Below, piece by piece: positions 7,701-16,671 of a DNA stretch of 64,000 nucleotides. Numbering within the stretch: position 1 is the stretch's first letter; every line of letters starts with the position of its first letter. The translations under genes and the position numbers were made by a program. The stretch comes from Candidatus Formimonas warabiya (GTDB lineage: Bacteria > Bacillota > Dehalobacteriia > Dehalobacteriales > Dehalobacteriaceae), in the NCBI RefSeq assembly GCF_002777255.1, contig NZ_CP017634.1, positions 4,228,903 through 4,292,902 of the forward strand, read 5' to 3'. The notes under the pieces were generated by a model that was not told the origin of the DNA, searched no databases, and worked only from the letters and a program-made list of their open reading frames with translations.

Positions 7701-8651
7701 ATGAAAAATTTAAGTAAGCTTTGGGCAGTCATGTTAGTCTTATTACTTGTCTTTGTTTTACCTACGATTGTATTTGGAGATAATGACAAAGGAAACAAGG
7801 GACAAAAAGAGGCCACTCAGGTGCACAGCAGTGATGAAGAAAATGTAAGTACAGATGAGGATCAAGCGGAAAATTCGGATGAAGATGTTGATGAAGATGC
7901 AGATACAGATGAAGATGCAGAAGTTGATGAGGACCAAAGTGATGAAGGAACCGGAGAAGAGAATGGAAAAGGAAAGGGGCTGGATAAAGACTGGAAAATC
8001 TCCAAAGATGCTCTTCAGCAGGAAAAGGCTGATATTGCAGCTTTGAAGGATCAGGTTGAGGTTCAACTGGAAGACTTAGAACAACAGTATCAATTGGCGG
8101 AGGCAAATGGGGATACGGCTTTAATGGAGACCTTAATGAGCCAGATGCAGCAATTACATCAGGAAAAAGATACATATCAAGAACAGATGAAGCAGAAGAT
8201 CCAGGAAATGCAGGACCTGATGAAGGAAAGATATTCTCAGGAAGAATTGGACGCCCTGACCAAGGTCGCCGAAGAGTTGGGTCAGGATGAAAAAGTGAAA
8301 GTGCTTCCGGTGACAAATGTCTTTATGAAAAATGGCGAGGTAAAATTTGATACTCCTCCGGTTGTTAAGGAAGGCAGGATACTGCTTCCCTTAAGAGCAA
8401 TCTCCGAAGCTACCGGAGCAACGGTCGCCTGGGATCCGGGGGCAAAGAAGGTGACGATTACCCAAGGCGAGAAAGAAATCATTTTTGATTTAACTTTACA
8501 GAAAGTCTATGTTGATGGCACTGAGACAACAATTGATGTTTCAGCAGATGTGATGAATAATCGGACTGTGGTACCCCTAAGATTTATTATGGAAAATTTG
8601 GGTTTAAAGGTACAATGGGAGCCCGAGACGAAGGTCATAGAAATCGAGTAA
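7701..8651 (+). CDS. Secreted acidic protein with copper-amine-oxidase-N-type stalk domain
   Basis: A 316-residue exported protein. A signal peptide (1-26, ending VFG) precedes a very acidic low-complexity stretch (about 38-85, Asp/Glu repeats such as DEDVDEDADTDEDAEVDED). A Gln/Glu/Leu-rich coiled coil (about 108-180) follows. The C-terminal domain (about 205-316) has the two-part copper amine oxidase N-terminal repeat (LLPLRAISEATGATVAWDP and VVPLRFIMENLGLKVQWEP). In Clostridia this domain usually occurs in cell-surface proteins, not oxidases. The acidic region suggests cation binding. It is monocistronic and has its own terminator. Confidence 0.85.
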   Translation: MKNLSKLWAVMLVLLLVFVLPTIVFGDNDKGNKGQKEATQVHSSDEENVSTDEDQAENSDEDVDEDADTDEDAEVDEDQSDEGTGEENGKGKGLDKDWKISKDALQQEKADIAALKDQVEVQLEDLEQQYQLAEANGDTALMETLMSQMQQLHQEKDTYQEQMKQKIQEMQDLMKERYSQEELDALTKVAEELGQDEKVKVLPVTNVFMKNGEVKFDTPPVVKEGRILLPLRAISEATGATVAWDPGAKKVTITQGEKEIIFDLTLQKVYVDGTETTIDVSADVMNNRTVVPLRFIMENLGLKVQWEPETKVIEIE

Positions 8652-8679
8652 TGATTAACCGGAACAAATAGTTCCCCCG

Positions 8680-8719
8680 AAGACCAAAAGCACTCCTTAG
8701 AGTGTTTTTGGTCTTTTTA
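8680..8719 (+). terminator. Rho-independent terminator after the acidic surface protein
   Basis: AAGACCAAAAGCACT pairs with AGTGTTTTTGGTCTT across a short loop and runs into a T-rich tail. Confidence 0.85.
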
Positions 8720-8770
8720 TCTTTGTTGATATTTGGTGGTAAAAAAAGTATAGTATTCTAGGAGAAAATA

Positions 8771-10951
8771 ATGGAGGCTGGTACTATGACCGTAGATATT
8801 CCCCAGATTATTTCCGGGGAAACGAAGATTCCTCTCAGAAAGGTATTAAACACGATAGAGCTTCTGGACCAGGGAAACACGGTTCCTTTTATTGCCCGTT
8901 ACCGGAAGGAAGCAACCGGAGAATTAGACGAAAACCAGATTCGGGAGATCGAAGAAAGGTTGAAATTTCACCGTAACCTGGAGCAGCGTAAAACCGAAAT
9001 CATTCGACTCATTGATGAGCAGGGAAAATTGACCGACGAACTGCGGGAGAAAATTTTAAGCGCCCTCAAGCCTACGGAATTGGAAGACCTTTACCTTCCC
9101 TACCGGCAAAAGAAAAAGACCAGGGCAAGTATGGCCCGGGAGAAAGGATTAGAACCGCTGGCCCTCTATCTGCTTACTTTCCCCAAGGAAGGGTCGCCGG
9201 AAAGGGAAGGGGAAAAATATGCGTCCGAACAGGTAGCCGATGCAGCGGCTGCTCTTCAGGGAGCCATGGATATTGTGGCGGAAATGATCAGTGAAGATGC
9301 CCAAGTGCGCAAATGGGTACGGGAATATACCCAGGCTCATGGGTTTCTCGTGGTCCAGGCCAAGGATGCGAAGAAGGATTCCGTTTACCGCATGTATTAC
9401 GAAAATTACCGGGAAGCGGCAGCCAAGATTGTCCCCCACCGGGTTCTCGCCGTAAACAGGGGAGAGCGGGAAGGCTTCTTAACCGTGTCTCTGGACGTAA
9501 ACGAGGAAGTGATCTTTGACTGGTTGTACCGCCGCTTCGTTAAAGAAGGGGTGACCGGTGAACTGGTAAGAAAAGCGGCAGTTGATGCCTACAAAAGACT
9601 GGTGGCTCCTTCCATCGAAAGGGAGGTGCGCAACCAGCTCACGGAACAGGCGGAAAACCACGCCGTGACTATTTTTGCCAAAAACCTGAGGAGCCTGCTC
9701 CTCCAGCCCCCGGTGAAGGGGAAGATCGTCCTGGGGTTGGACCCGGCCTACCGTACCGGGTGCAAGTGGGCGGTGATGGATGCCACGGGGAAAGTATTGG
9801 AGGTGGGCGTGATCTATCCTACCCCGCCCCACAATAAGATTCCGGAAGCGGAACAGGAACTAGCCAGGCTGGTAAGGAAGTACCGGGTGCAGGCTGTGGT
9901 GATCGGGAACGGCACAGCTTCCCGGGAAACAGAGCAATTTGTGGCAGAATTCATCAAGAAATCAAACAACCCGGCCCTTTCCTATACCATTGTCAGCGAA
10001 GCCGGGGCCAGCGTATATTCCGCGTCCAAATTGGCCGCCAAAGAATTTCCCAAGCTGGATGTGGCAGAGAGAAGCGCCATTTCCATCGGCCGCAGGATCC
10101 AGGACCCCCTGGCGGAACTGGTGAAGATTCCTCCTCAGGCGGCAGGTGTAGGGCAGTATCAGCACGATATCCCGGAAAAGCGCCTGGAAGAAAATTTGTC
10201 CAAGGTTGTGGAGTCGGTGGTGAATTTTGTCGGCGTGGATTTAAACACGGCCTCGGCCCCTCTCCTCAGTTATGTGGCGGGGATTAATGCCACCGTAGCA
10301 TCCAATATTGTCACCTACCGGGATGAGACCGGAGGCTTTAAAAGCCGGGCGGAATTGAAGCAGGTGCCCAAATTGGGGCCGAAAACCTTTGAACAGTGCG
10401 CCGGCTTCCTGCGCATCTCCCAGGGAGATTTCCCCTTGGATGGCACCGCCATTCACCCGGAGTCCTATAGGATCACGGATAAGCTGTTAAAAAATCTGGA
10501 CTTAAATTTATCGGATATCGGCACCAAGCCCTTCATAGAACAATTGACCCTGTTGAAGAAGAATGCTGCCGGCATTCACGCTGCAGCGGAAAAGATCGGT
10601 GCGGGTGTCCCTACTTTAACCGACATCATCGACAGTCTGGCCCGTCCGGGCCGGGACCCCAGAGAGGAACTGGCTCCTCCCATCTTCCGCACGGATGTGC
10701 TTAAGATTGAGGATTTAAAGCCGGGCATGATCTTAAAAGGCCAGGTTCATAACGTGACGGATTTCGGCGCCTTCATTGATATCGGCGTGAAGCAGGACGG
10801 CCTGGTCCATGTTTCGGAAATCGCCGACCGGTTTATCCGGCATCCTCTGGAGGCCTTGTCCATCGGAGATGTGGTTACGGTGGGCGTCCTTGCCGTGGAT
10901 CCCCAGCGCAGCCGTATTTCCCTGACCATGAAAGGGGTCAAACTGCAATAG
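8771..10951 (+). CDS. tex: Tex-family RNA-binding transcription accessory protein
   Basis: A 726-residue Tex/Spt6-core protein. The order is the Tex N-terminal domain (to about 190), the YqgF-like RNase H fold (LGLDPAYRTGCKWAVMD near 320), a helix-hairpin-helix region (NTASAPLLSYVAGINATVAS near 495; KQVPKLGPKTFEQCAGFLRI) and a C-terminal S1 domain (GMILKGQVHNVTDFGAFIDI, about 650-722). Tex proteins bind nucleic acid and affect transcription; their precise role in Firmicutes is unsettled. Two starts are plausible: ATG 8771 with AGGAG at 8760-8764, or ATG 8786 with GGAGG at 8773-8777. It is followed by its own terminator. Confidence 0.95.
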   Translation: MEAGTMTVDIPQIISGETKIPLRKVLNTIELLDQGNTVPFIARYRKEATGELDENQIREIEERLKFHRNLEQRKTEIIRLIDEQGKLTDELREKILSALKPTELEDLYLPYRQKKKTRASMAREKGLEPLALYLLTFPKEGSPEREGEKYASEQVADAAAALQGAMDIVAEMISEDAQVRKWVREYTQAHGFLVVQAKDAKKDSVYRMYYENYREAAAKIVPHRVLAVNRGEREGFLTVSLDVNEEVIFDWLYRRFVKEGVTGELVRKAAVDAYKRLVAPSIEREVRNQLTEQAENHAVTIFAKNLRSLLLQPPVKGKIVLGLDPAYRTGCKWAVMDATGKVLEVGVIYPTPPHNKIPEAEQELARLVRKYRVQAVVIGNGTASRETEQFVAEFIKKSNNPALSYTIVSEAGASVYSASKLAAKEFPKLDVAERSAISIGRRIQDPLAELVKIPPQAAGVGQYQHDIPEKRLEENLSKVVESVVNFVGVDLNTASAPLLSYVAGINATVASNIVTYRDETGGFKSRAELKQVPKLGPKTFEQCAGFLRISQGDFPLDGTAIHPESYRITDKLLKNLDLNLSDIGTKPFIEQLTLLKKNAAGIHAAAEKIGAGVPTLTDIIDSLARPGRDPREELAPPIFRTDVLKIEDLKPGMILKGQVHNVTDFGAFIDIGVKQDGLVHVSEIADRFIRHPLEALSIGDVVTVGVLAVDPQRSRISLTMKGVKLQ

Positions 10952-11031
10952 CTATAAAAAGTAATAGCTGGTAAATAATTTAAAATATCCACCTTAAGCA
11001 GGATTTTAGAGGCCATAAGAAGAATTAGAGT

Positions 11032-11074
11032 AAAATCTCCCCCACATCAGCCAGGGGGAGATTTTGTTTTTTTT
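11032..11074 (+). terminator. Rho-independent terminator after tex
   Basis: AAAATCTCCCCC (11032-11043) and GGGGGAGATTTT (11054-11065) form a perfect 12-bp stem with a 10-nt loop, followed by a run of T. Confidence 0.92.
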
Positions 11075-11127
11075 ATTTTTTCTAAGATTTGGCTGGGTTG
11101 GAAGATGGGAAATGGAGGTGCGCATCC

Positions 11128-11820
11128 ATGGAAAGTAAAACAATTCTCGTGGTTGATGATGATAAAAATATTTGTGAGCTGCTGGATTTGTATTTAACTC
11201 ATGCCGGGTTTACCCTCCTTTTTTGTCATGACGGCAGCAGCGCCTTAAAGATGATACAAGAAAAGAAAGTGGATTTAGTTTTGCTGGATATCATGCTGCC
11301 CGTGATTAACGGGTGGGAAGTATGTAGACTGATTAAACTGAAGCGGGCCATCCCGGTAATTATGTTAACCGCCCGGGATATGCTGGAAGATAAGATTGAG
11401 GGGTTTGCATCCGGCGCGGATGATTATATTGTAAAACCCTTTCAGCCGAAAGAAGTGATTGCCCGCATTCAGGCACGACTGAGGGAAAAGGTCCCGGTAC
11501 AACAGGGGTCAAGACAGGAAGGGGTGCTGGAAGCGGATCACCTGGTGGTGGATATCAACAGCTATGAAGTCCGCCGGAACGGTGCTCTGATTGAATTAAA
11601 GCCCAAGGAAGTGCAGTTGCTTTATTTTCTCTTAAATCATAAAAATATGGTTTTTTCCCGGGAGCAGCTGCTGGAGAAAGTATGGAATTATCAATATTCA
11701 GGAGATACCAGAACCGTAGATGTCCATATCAAAAGCCTGCGCAAGAAGCTGGATGATCCGAAAGCCTCCTGGCGCATTAAGACCGTATGGGGCGTAGGCT
11801 ATAAGCTTGAGGTAAAATAA
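11128..11820 (+). CDS. OmpR/PhoB-family response regulator
   Basis: A 230-residue two-component regulator. The receiver domain (about 5-118) has the acidic pocket VVDDD, the phosphorylated Asp54 in LLDIMLP and the conserved Lys in DDYIVKPFQP. A winged-helix DNA-binding domain (about 130-228) ends with TRTVDVHIKSLRKKLDD and WRIKTVWGVGYKLE. The ATG at 11128 is preceded by GGAGGTG at 11114-11120. Its stop overlaps the kinase start by one base (TAATG), so regulator and kinase are coupled. The phased TTTACA boxes downstream at 13240-13279 are a candidate target. Confidence 0.95.
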   Translation: MESKTILVVDDDKNICELLDLYLTHAGFTLLFCHDGSSALKMIQEKKVDLVLLDIMLPVINGWEVCRLIKLKRAIPVIMLTARDMLEDKIEGFASGADDYIVKPFQPKEVIARIQARLREKVPVQQGSRQEGVLEADHLVVDINSYEVRRNGALIELKPKEVQLLYFLLNHKNMVFSREQLLEKVWNYQYSGDTRTVDVHIKSLRKKLDDPKASWRIKTVWGVGYKLEVK

Positions 11821-13229
11821 TGTTTAAAACAATATTTCAAAAACTATTAGTAACCTACCTGGTCATTATTATCATCGTCATTGGGGCATTATCTTTTATT
11901 CTCACGGTCTTATACAGCAGGCACGTCTTTGAGGAAAAGCATCAAAGCCTGATCAGCGCTGCCTTTAAAGTGAATCAATTAGCGAATGATTTCCAGAGAC
12001 AAAATATCTCCCAAGCAGAATTGGAAATAGCCTTGGATTCCCTGGGGCATGTCACAGACGCCAAGATTTATCTGGTAAAATTGGACAAACAGGCGTTAAC
12101 TGCGCCGGATACCCTCAAGATGGGGGAGGAATTGGAGGACAGCTTTTTAATCGGTGATCTCCTTAAAATACTGGATGGTGAGACGGTTTATCGTCAGAAG
12201 CAATACTCCGATAAGTTTGACATGTATATGGTTTTTACGGGCGTACCCTGGAAAAGGGACGGCCATGTGCTGGGGGCAATTTTGCTTTTTTCGCCCGTCA
12301 ACCACATCGCCAACGATATGGCCAGAATCAATCTGGTGATCTGGCTGACCGGTTTATTTTTTATGGTAGTCAGTGCCCTCGTTATTTACTTCAACTCTCG
12401 GAACATCTCAAAGCCGATCAAAAAAATGGAAGAAGCGGCGGGAAAATTGGCTGGGGGAGAAAACACGGCGGATTTAGTTGTACAAAGCCAGGATGAAATC
12501 GGCAAACTGGCAGAGACATTTAATGCGATGAAACAACAGCTCCTTGATACCGAGAAAATGCGCCGGGATTTCATTGCCAACGTGTCTCACGATCTCAGGA
12601 CTCCCTTGACCTCTATCAACGGTTTTGTGGAGGGAATGCTGGATGGCATTGTAAAACCTGAGGATTATCCGAAATACCTGCATATTATCCACGACGAAAC
12701 CAATCGTTTGATCCGGCTCACCAATGATATTCTGCAGCTTGCCCAAATACAATCAGGCAGTCTGAAATTGAACAAAGAAGTCTTCCCTGTCCGGGACATC
12801 GTGAATCCGGTAAGGGCCAGTATCGATCCTCTGATCGGGGAAAAAGCCCTGGATCTTTCCGTGCCTTGCGATGCGGAGCTTTGCGTATATGCGGACAAAG
12901 ATAGGCTCACGCAGATCTTGATCAATATGATTAGTAATTCAGCCAAGTATGGTGAAGCCGGGGGAACCATTTCCCTCCAGGTGGCACAGGTGCCGGACGG
13001 CATCCGGTTTTCCATAAAAGATAGGGGACCGGGAATTCCCCCTGATGAGCTGCCTTTTATCTTTGAAAAGTTCTATCGGGTGGATAAATCCCGCCGGTCT
13101 GACCAAAGCGGTACCGGTTTAGGCCTGAATATTGTCAAAAACCTGGTAGAACTGCACGGCGGGAAAATATGGGCGGCAAGTGAAATCGGGGTGGGAACGG
13201 AAATGGTTTTTGAACTGCCCAACCCATAG
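11820..13229 (+). CDS. Sensor histidine kinase with HAMP domain
   Basis: A 469-residue membrane kinase. TM1 (about 9-31) and TM2 (about 170-191) bracket an extracytoplasmic sensor domain of roughly 135 residues. HAMP (about 192-245) and the HisKA domain follow, with the phospho-acceptor His257 in FIANVSHDLRTPLTS. The HATPase domain has the N box (NMISNSAKYGE), the G1 box (DRGPGIP) and the G2 box (GTGLGLNIV). It is encoded directly after its cognate regulator. The signal is not evident from sequence; the sensor region resembles no ligand-binding domain that I recognise. Confidence 0.95.
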   Translation: MFKTIFQKLLVTYLVIIIIVIGALSFILTVLYSRHVFEEKHQSLISAAFKVNQLANDFQRQNISQAELEIALDSLGHVTDAKIYLVKLDKQALTAPDTLKMGEELEDSFLIGDLLKILDGETVYRQKQYSDKFDMYMVFTGVPWKRDGHVLGAILLFSPVNHIANDMARINLVIWLTGLFFMVVSALVIYFNSRNISKPIKKMEEAAGKLAGGENTADLVVQSQDEIGKLAETFNAMKQQLLDTEKMRRDFIANVSHDLRTPLTSINGFVEGMLDGIVKPEDYPKYLHIIHDETNRLIRLTNDILQLAQIQSGSLKLNKEVFPVRDIVNPVRASIDPLIGEKALDLSVPCDAELCVYADKDRLTQILINMISNSAKYGEAGGTISLQVAQVPDGIRFSIKDRGPGIPPDELPFIFEKFYRVDKSRRSDQSGTGLGLNIVKNLVELHGGKIWAASEIGVGTEMVFELPNP

Positions 13230-13239
13230 AGAAGAAATG

Positions 13240-13279
13240 TTTACAAATTGTTTACAATTTGCCCCATTTTGGTTTTACA
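13240..13279 (+). promoter_or_regulatory. Three phased TTTACA boxes, candidate response-regulator sites
   Basis: TTTACA occurs at 13240-13245, 13251-13256 and 13274-13279, so the spacings are 11 and 23 bp and all three lie on one helical face. The boxes sit between the two-component genes and the exported-protein operon. OmpR/PhoB-type regulators bind such 10-11 bp direct repeats, so autologous control of the following operon is plausible. Confidence 0.5.
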
Positions 13280-13349
13280 AATTTCATGTACTCTGTAACC
13301 AGGATCAGAAATCGCCTTGTCTGAGAAAAATTGATGAAAGGAGAGTTGC

Positions 13350-13697
13350 ATGAAAAGAGGTGTCGTATTTTTTTCACTCTTGGTTTTTATACTGATCATG
13401 GCGGGATGCGGTGCTGTCAACAGGTCTTCAGATCCGGAAGTATCCAACCAGCAGAATGAACAGTATGGCGGCGCCGACACCGGCGTGCCCCCTGCATCTG
13501 AAGACCAAACACCTGAAGTCGGTACCGGTACCTCTCAATCAAAAAGTGATTCGGGTGTGGTGGCAAAGTCCCATAATACTGTTTCCAGCCAGGAAAAAGA
13601 AGAGGTGCTCAAAGAGCTTGACCAGGAGTTGGATTCATTGTTTTCCAGTATGGAGGAGTTGGAAGACGTAGAAGATACGGATTTAGAGTTTGATTAA
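13350..13697 (+). CDS. Small lipoprotein of unknown function
   Basis: A 115-residue protein with a lipoprotein signal (MKRGVVFFSLLVFILIMAGC; Cys20) and a hydrophilic, Ser/Glu/Gln-rich mature part without a recognisable fold. The last third is strongly acidic (a Glu- and Asp-rich tail after LDQELDSLFSSMEELED-like sequence). AAAGGAGAG precedes the ATG. It lies 16 bp before the coiled-coil exported protein and just after the two-component system. It is probably an envelope target of that system. Confidence 0.75.
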   Translation: MKRGVVFFSLLVFILIMAGCGAVNRSSDPEVSNQQNEQYGGADTGVPPASEDQTPEVGTGTSQSKSDSGVVAKSHNTVSSQEKEEVLKELDQELDSLFSSMEELEDVEDTDLEFD

Positions 13698-13713
13698 GTA
13701 AGGAGTGTAAATC

Positions 13714-14229
13714 ATGTGGAAAAAAATAACGGGGATATTGTTAATCATGGGTGTGCTTCTCACAGGAACGATGGTATTTGCGGCGGAAACAACAACCGGG
13801 GAAACAACGAAAGGTAAAATTTCCGCAAAATTGCAGGATCTCAAAGAAAAGAGGGCTGAAGTACAACCCTTAATTAAGGAAATTCGTACCAACCGGACCC
13901 GTCTGCTTCAATTAAGGGCGGACGCCAGAGCTGCTTACCAGGCAGCAAAAGACAAAGTCAAAGAACTGCTTAAAAACAAGGATGATCTGACGCCGGATCA
14001 AACGGAGGCACTGAAAGAGGCCATAGCCACATTAAAAGAGGATAAAAGCGAGATGGAAAGTACGTTGGGAGACATCCATAAAGAGGCCCTCAACCTCAGG
14101 GCAGCAAGAAGAGACCGGGATATGGCTGCGTACGAGGAAGCGCTGCATAATATTATTGCCGTGCAAAATACCAGAATGGATCATTTGGAACGAGCGATTA
14201 GTGACATGAATATGATTGCAGGTATGTAG
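13714..14229 (+). CDS. Exported coiled-coil protein
   Basis: A 171-residue protein with a cleavable signal peptide (about 1-23, ending VFA). The mature part is almost entirely charged amphipathic helix (for example LQDLKEKRAEVQPLIKEI and LKEAIATLKEDKSEMESTLG), so a coiled coil or a Spy/CpxP-like helical hairpin is likely. It shares a transcript with the upstream lipoprotein and ends at a strong terminator. The placement behind a two-component system suggests an envelope-stress role by analogy with CpxP; that is inference. Confidence 0.75.
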   Translation: MWKKITGILLIMGVLLTGTMVFAAETTTGETTKGKISAKLQDLKEKRAEVQPLIKEIRTNRTRLLQLRADARAAYQAAKDKVKELLKNKDDLTPDQTEALKEAIATLKEDKSEMESTLGDIHKEALNLRAARRDRDMAAYEEALHNIIAVQNTRMDHLERAISDMNMIAGM

Positions 14230-14239
14230 AAATGAACTC

Positions 14240-14279
14240 AAAAAACTGCCCTATGACTAACGTTATAGGGCAGTTTTTT
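14240..14279. terminator. Bidirectional hairpin terminator
   Basis: AAAAAACTGCCCTAT (14240-14254) pairs with ATAGGGCAGTTTTTT (14265-14279). It ends the exported-protein operon on the plus strand. The A-run also supplies a U-tract for transcripts of the convergent sigma-54 activator gene. Confidence 0.9.
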
Positions 14280-14320
14280 GACGTAAAATAGAATCCCTCA
14301 AGAACAGTTATATTCCTTCA

Positions 14321-16090
14321 TTATAAAAGTTCATCTTCGTCAACAGTGATCTGGTATTTCTTTATTTTTCTTGATAGTGTTGCCGGATCAATTCCAAGAG
14401 CTTTTGCGGTTTTTCTAACGGATCCGTTGTCTTCTATTGTAGAAGCAATAATACGCTTTTCGAACTGTTCAAGTGATTGTTTCAAATACCCGCTAGGTTT
14501 GGTAGCCAGTGCTGAATCGATCAGGAGTTGGTGAGGAATATTTTCTAATATGATTTCATCAGAACTTATGACGAATAAATATTCCATGAGGTTCTCAAGT
14601 TCTCTGACATTGCCTGGCCAGTGATAGTTACAAAAAACATTGATTACTTTTGATGAAATAGCCTTCTTCTTTTTATAACGGATGTTCAACTGTTCTAAAA
14701 AATGGTAGGTTAAGGAAAGAATATCCTCTTTCCGATCTTTAAGGGGAGGGATCGTGATAGGGATGACACTTAATCGATAGTAAAGATCCTCTCTGAATCT
14801 TTTTTGTTGAACCAGTTCGGCAAGGTTCCTATTTGTTGCCGCGACAACTCTCACATCAACCTTAATGGGTTTTTTATCACCCAGCTTAAATATTTCCTTG
14901 TCTTGAAGCACACGCAACAGTTTTGCCTGAATGCCAAGGGGACATTCTGATATTTCATCCAGAAATAATGTTCCCGTATTCGCTAATTCAAATATACCTG
15001 GTTTACCTTGTAAATTTGCACCTGTAAAGGAACCTCTGACGTAACCGAAAAATTCCGATTCAGCAAGTTCATGGGGTATTGCCGCACAGTTGATTTTAAT
15101 AAAAGGTCCGTTTTTTCTTGGACTGTGGGTATGAATAAATTTTGCCAGGACTTCTTTTCCCACGCCGGTTTCCCCTAAAATTAATACGGTACTGTCAAAT
15201 AAAGCTGCCTTTTCGGCTAGGTTGAGCACAGTCCTGATGGATTCACTTTTAAAATTAAATTCTTTTTGAAGCTGTTGACGATACTCCATTAGTTCGGAGC
15301 AATACTTGGCGGAATATTGTCGTGCAATAGCAAGTTCTTTTTTTAATTTCAGTAATTTGGATAAATCTCTCACGTTACAAATTACGGATAAAATGTTGCC
15401 GTTTTCATCAAGTACAGGGTTTGCTGTCGCGAGAGCTGAGATTCCGGTTATGTATTTATGTGTAATGGTGATGGTTTTTTTTTGCTCAATGGCTAAAAGA
15501 ACCGCTGATTGTTCACACACATTTTTTTCTACAAATTCCTTCATATTCTTATTTAGAACAATTTCACGGCTAAAACCGGACATACGCTCATAGGCAGAAT
15601 TTACATAGAGTGTGTTGCCCACACTGTCTGAAATCCATACGCCATCGTAGGATGACTCTAATATTAACAGAAAAAATGAACCTATCGGACCGGAAAGCCA
15701 TTTTTTAAAATCCAGTTCAATTTCATGAAAAGTGTAGACATTATAATCATGTTTAATTCTACTAAAAGATAGTTTGCCCACTAAAATATCGTCATCATTG
15801 ATGACCCAGGGACATTTGGGAGAATTGTTATATATGGTTGAGTTTTCGTAAGTAATATCACTTGGTTGTAATTCTTCGATCAGATCATTTAGCCCATTGT
15901 CAAGACTGTCTAAGTAATGTATTTTTTTGAAAAGGTTTGTTTTAGAAATCACACCAAGAAGCCGGTTTTTGTCATCCACTACCGGTATTTCTTCATCAGC
16001 AATTTGAGAAAACTTGAGGCAGATATCTCTGATTCTTTCATGATTTAATGCAACGATGGAAACAGGGTCCATGAAATCTTTCACATACAT
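14321..16090 (-). CDS. Sigma-54-dependent activator with CBS, PAS, AAA+ and Fis-type HTH domains
   Basis: A 589-residue enhancer-binding protein. A CBS pair (about 1-125, first motif VKDFMDPVSIVALN) and a PAS domain (about 138-245) form the sensor part. The AAA+ domain has Walker A GETGVGKE (306-313), the sigma-54 contact loop GSFTGA (353-358, usually GAFTGA) and Walker B TLFLDE (374-379). A Fis-type HTH (about 545-585, VRKTAKALGIDPATLSRKI) ends the protein. The ATG at 16090 has AAGGAG nine bases upstream; a GTG six bases earlier is less well spaced. It is divergent from the catabolic operon whose -24/-12 promoter lies at 16573-16589, so it is the obvious activator of it. Confidence 0.93.
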   Translation of the reverse strand: MYVKDFMDPVSIVALNHERIRDICLKFSQIADEEIPVVDDKNRLLGVISKTNLFKKIHYLDSLDNGLNDLIEELQPSDITYENSTIYNNSPKCPWVINDDDILVGKLSFSRIKHDYNVYTFHEIELDFKKWLSGPIGSFFLLILESSYDGVWISDSVGNTLYVNSAYERMSGFSREIVLNKNMKEFVEKNVCEQSAVLLAIEQKKTITITHKYITGISALATANPVLDENGNILSVICNVRDLSKLLKLKKELAIARQYSAKYCSELMEYRQQLQKEFNFKSESIRTVLNLAEKAALFDSTVLILGETGVGKEVLAKFIHTHSPRKNGPFIKINCAAIPHELAESEFFGYVRGSFTGANLQGKPGIFELANTGTLFLDEISECPLGIQAKLLRVLQDKEIFKLGDKKPIKVDVRVVAATNRNLAELVQQKRFREDLYYRLSVIPITIPPLKDRKEDILSLTYHFLEQLNIRYKKKKAISSKVINVFCNYHWPGNVRELENLMEYLFVISSDEIILENIPHQLLIDSALATKPSGYLKQSLEQFEKRIIASTIEDNGSVRKTAKALGIDPATLSRKIKKYQITVDEDELL

Positions 16091-16482
16091 ATACACCTTC
16101 TCCTTCCCATGTTGTTTTAGAAGAAAAAGCGATATTCAGAATTTTCCCTTGCGTCACAGGTTTTTTTCTTTGCCGAGAAACTGGTTGACTTTTATATCCT
16201 TCCTTAGTGGCAACCGGATGCTGTTGACTTCATCTATTTTCTTCACCATTCATATGGAGGATGTGAAAGAAGAAAGGAAATATATGTATTCTATATATTA
16301 TACAGTAAGGACATTTGTCTTGTCGATATGTTTATTGTAGGGTATCTGTTGTTTCCTATTATTTATCAATATCACAAATTATAGGGCATAATTACTTCAT
16401 AATAGAAATTCGGATAGAGTATGGGCTTATGAAGTGGAGTTTGATTAGAGAGAGGGAAATAATAAAAAATTGGGTAGGCAAC

Positions 16483-16509
16483 ATTGCAACAATCTTAACG
16501 TGAATTGCA
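16483..16509 (+). promoter_or_regulatory. Upstream activator sites of catabolic operon 1
   Basis: Two ATTGCA boxes (16483-16488 and 16504-16509) lie exactly 21 bp apart, about 70-95 bp before the -24/-12 promoter. The whole block from about 16477 to the promoter is repeated almost unchanged before operon 2 (26090 onward). Spacing and position suit binding sites for the divergently encoded sigma-54 activator. Confidence 0.65.
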
Positions 16510-16572
16510 GAAACGCTGCATCCTTATTTTGAAATTTGGGCCGGACTTCTTAGGAATTTCCGGCTTAATTTT

Positions 16573-16589
16573 TTGGCATAAATCTTGCA
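16573..16589 (+). promoter_or_regulatory. Sigma-54 (-24/-12) promoter of catabolic operon 1
   Basis: TTGGCATAAATCTTGCA fits the TGGCAC-N5-TTGCA consensus. The invariant GG (16575-16576) and GC (16587-16588) are ten bases apart. It lies 83 bp before the thiolase start, downstream of the ATTGCA boxes. Confidence 0.88.
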
Positions 16590-16671
16590 CTAAAGATATA
16601 AGCCGAAAAGAAACTGGATTTGCTGTGAAAGATTAGGGTAATTTGATTGAATTCGCTGGAGGTGCAGAGAA

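Noticed and set aside
7855..8066. Short tandem GATGAAGATG-like repeats as a possible CRISPR or mobile repeat
   Set aside because: They are in frame and encode the Asp/Glu-rich segment of a secreted protein; no unique spacers are present.
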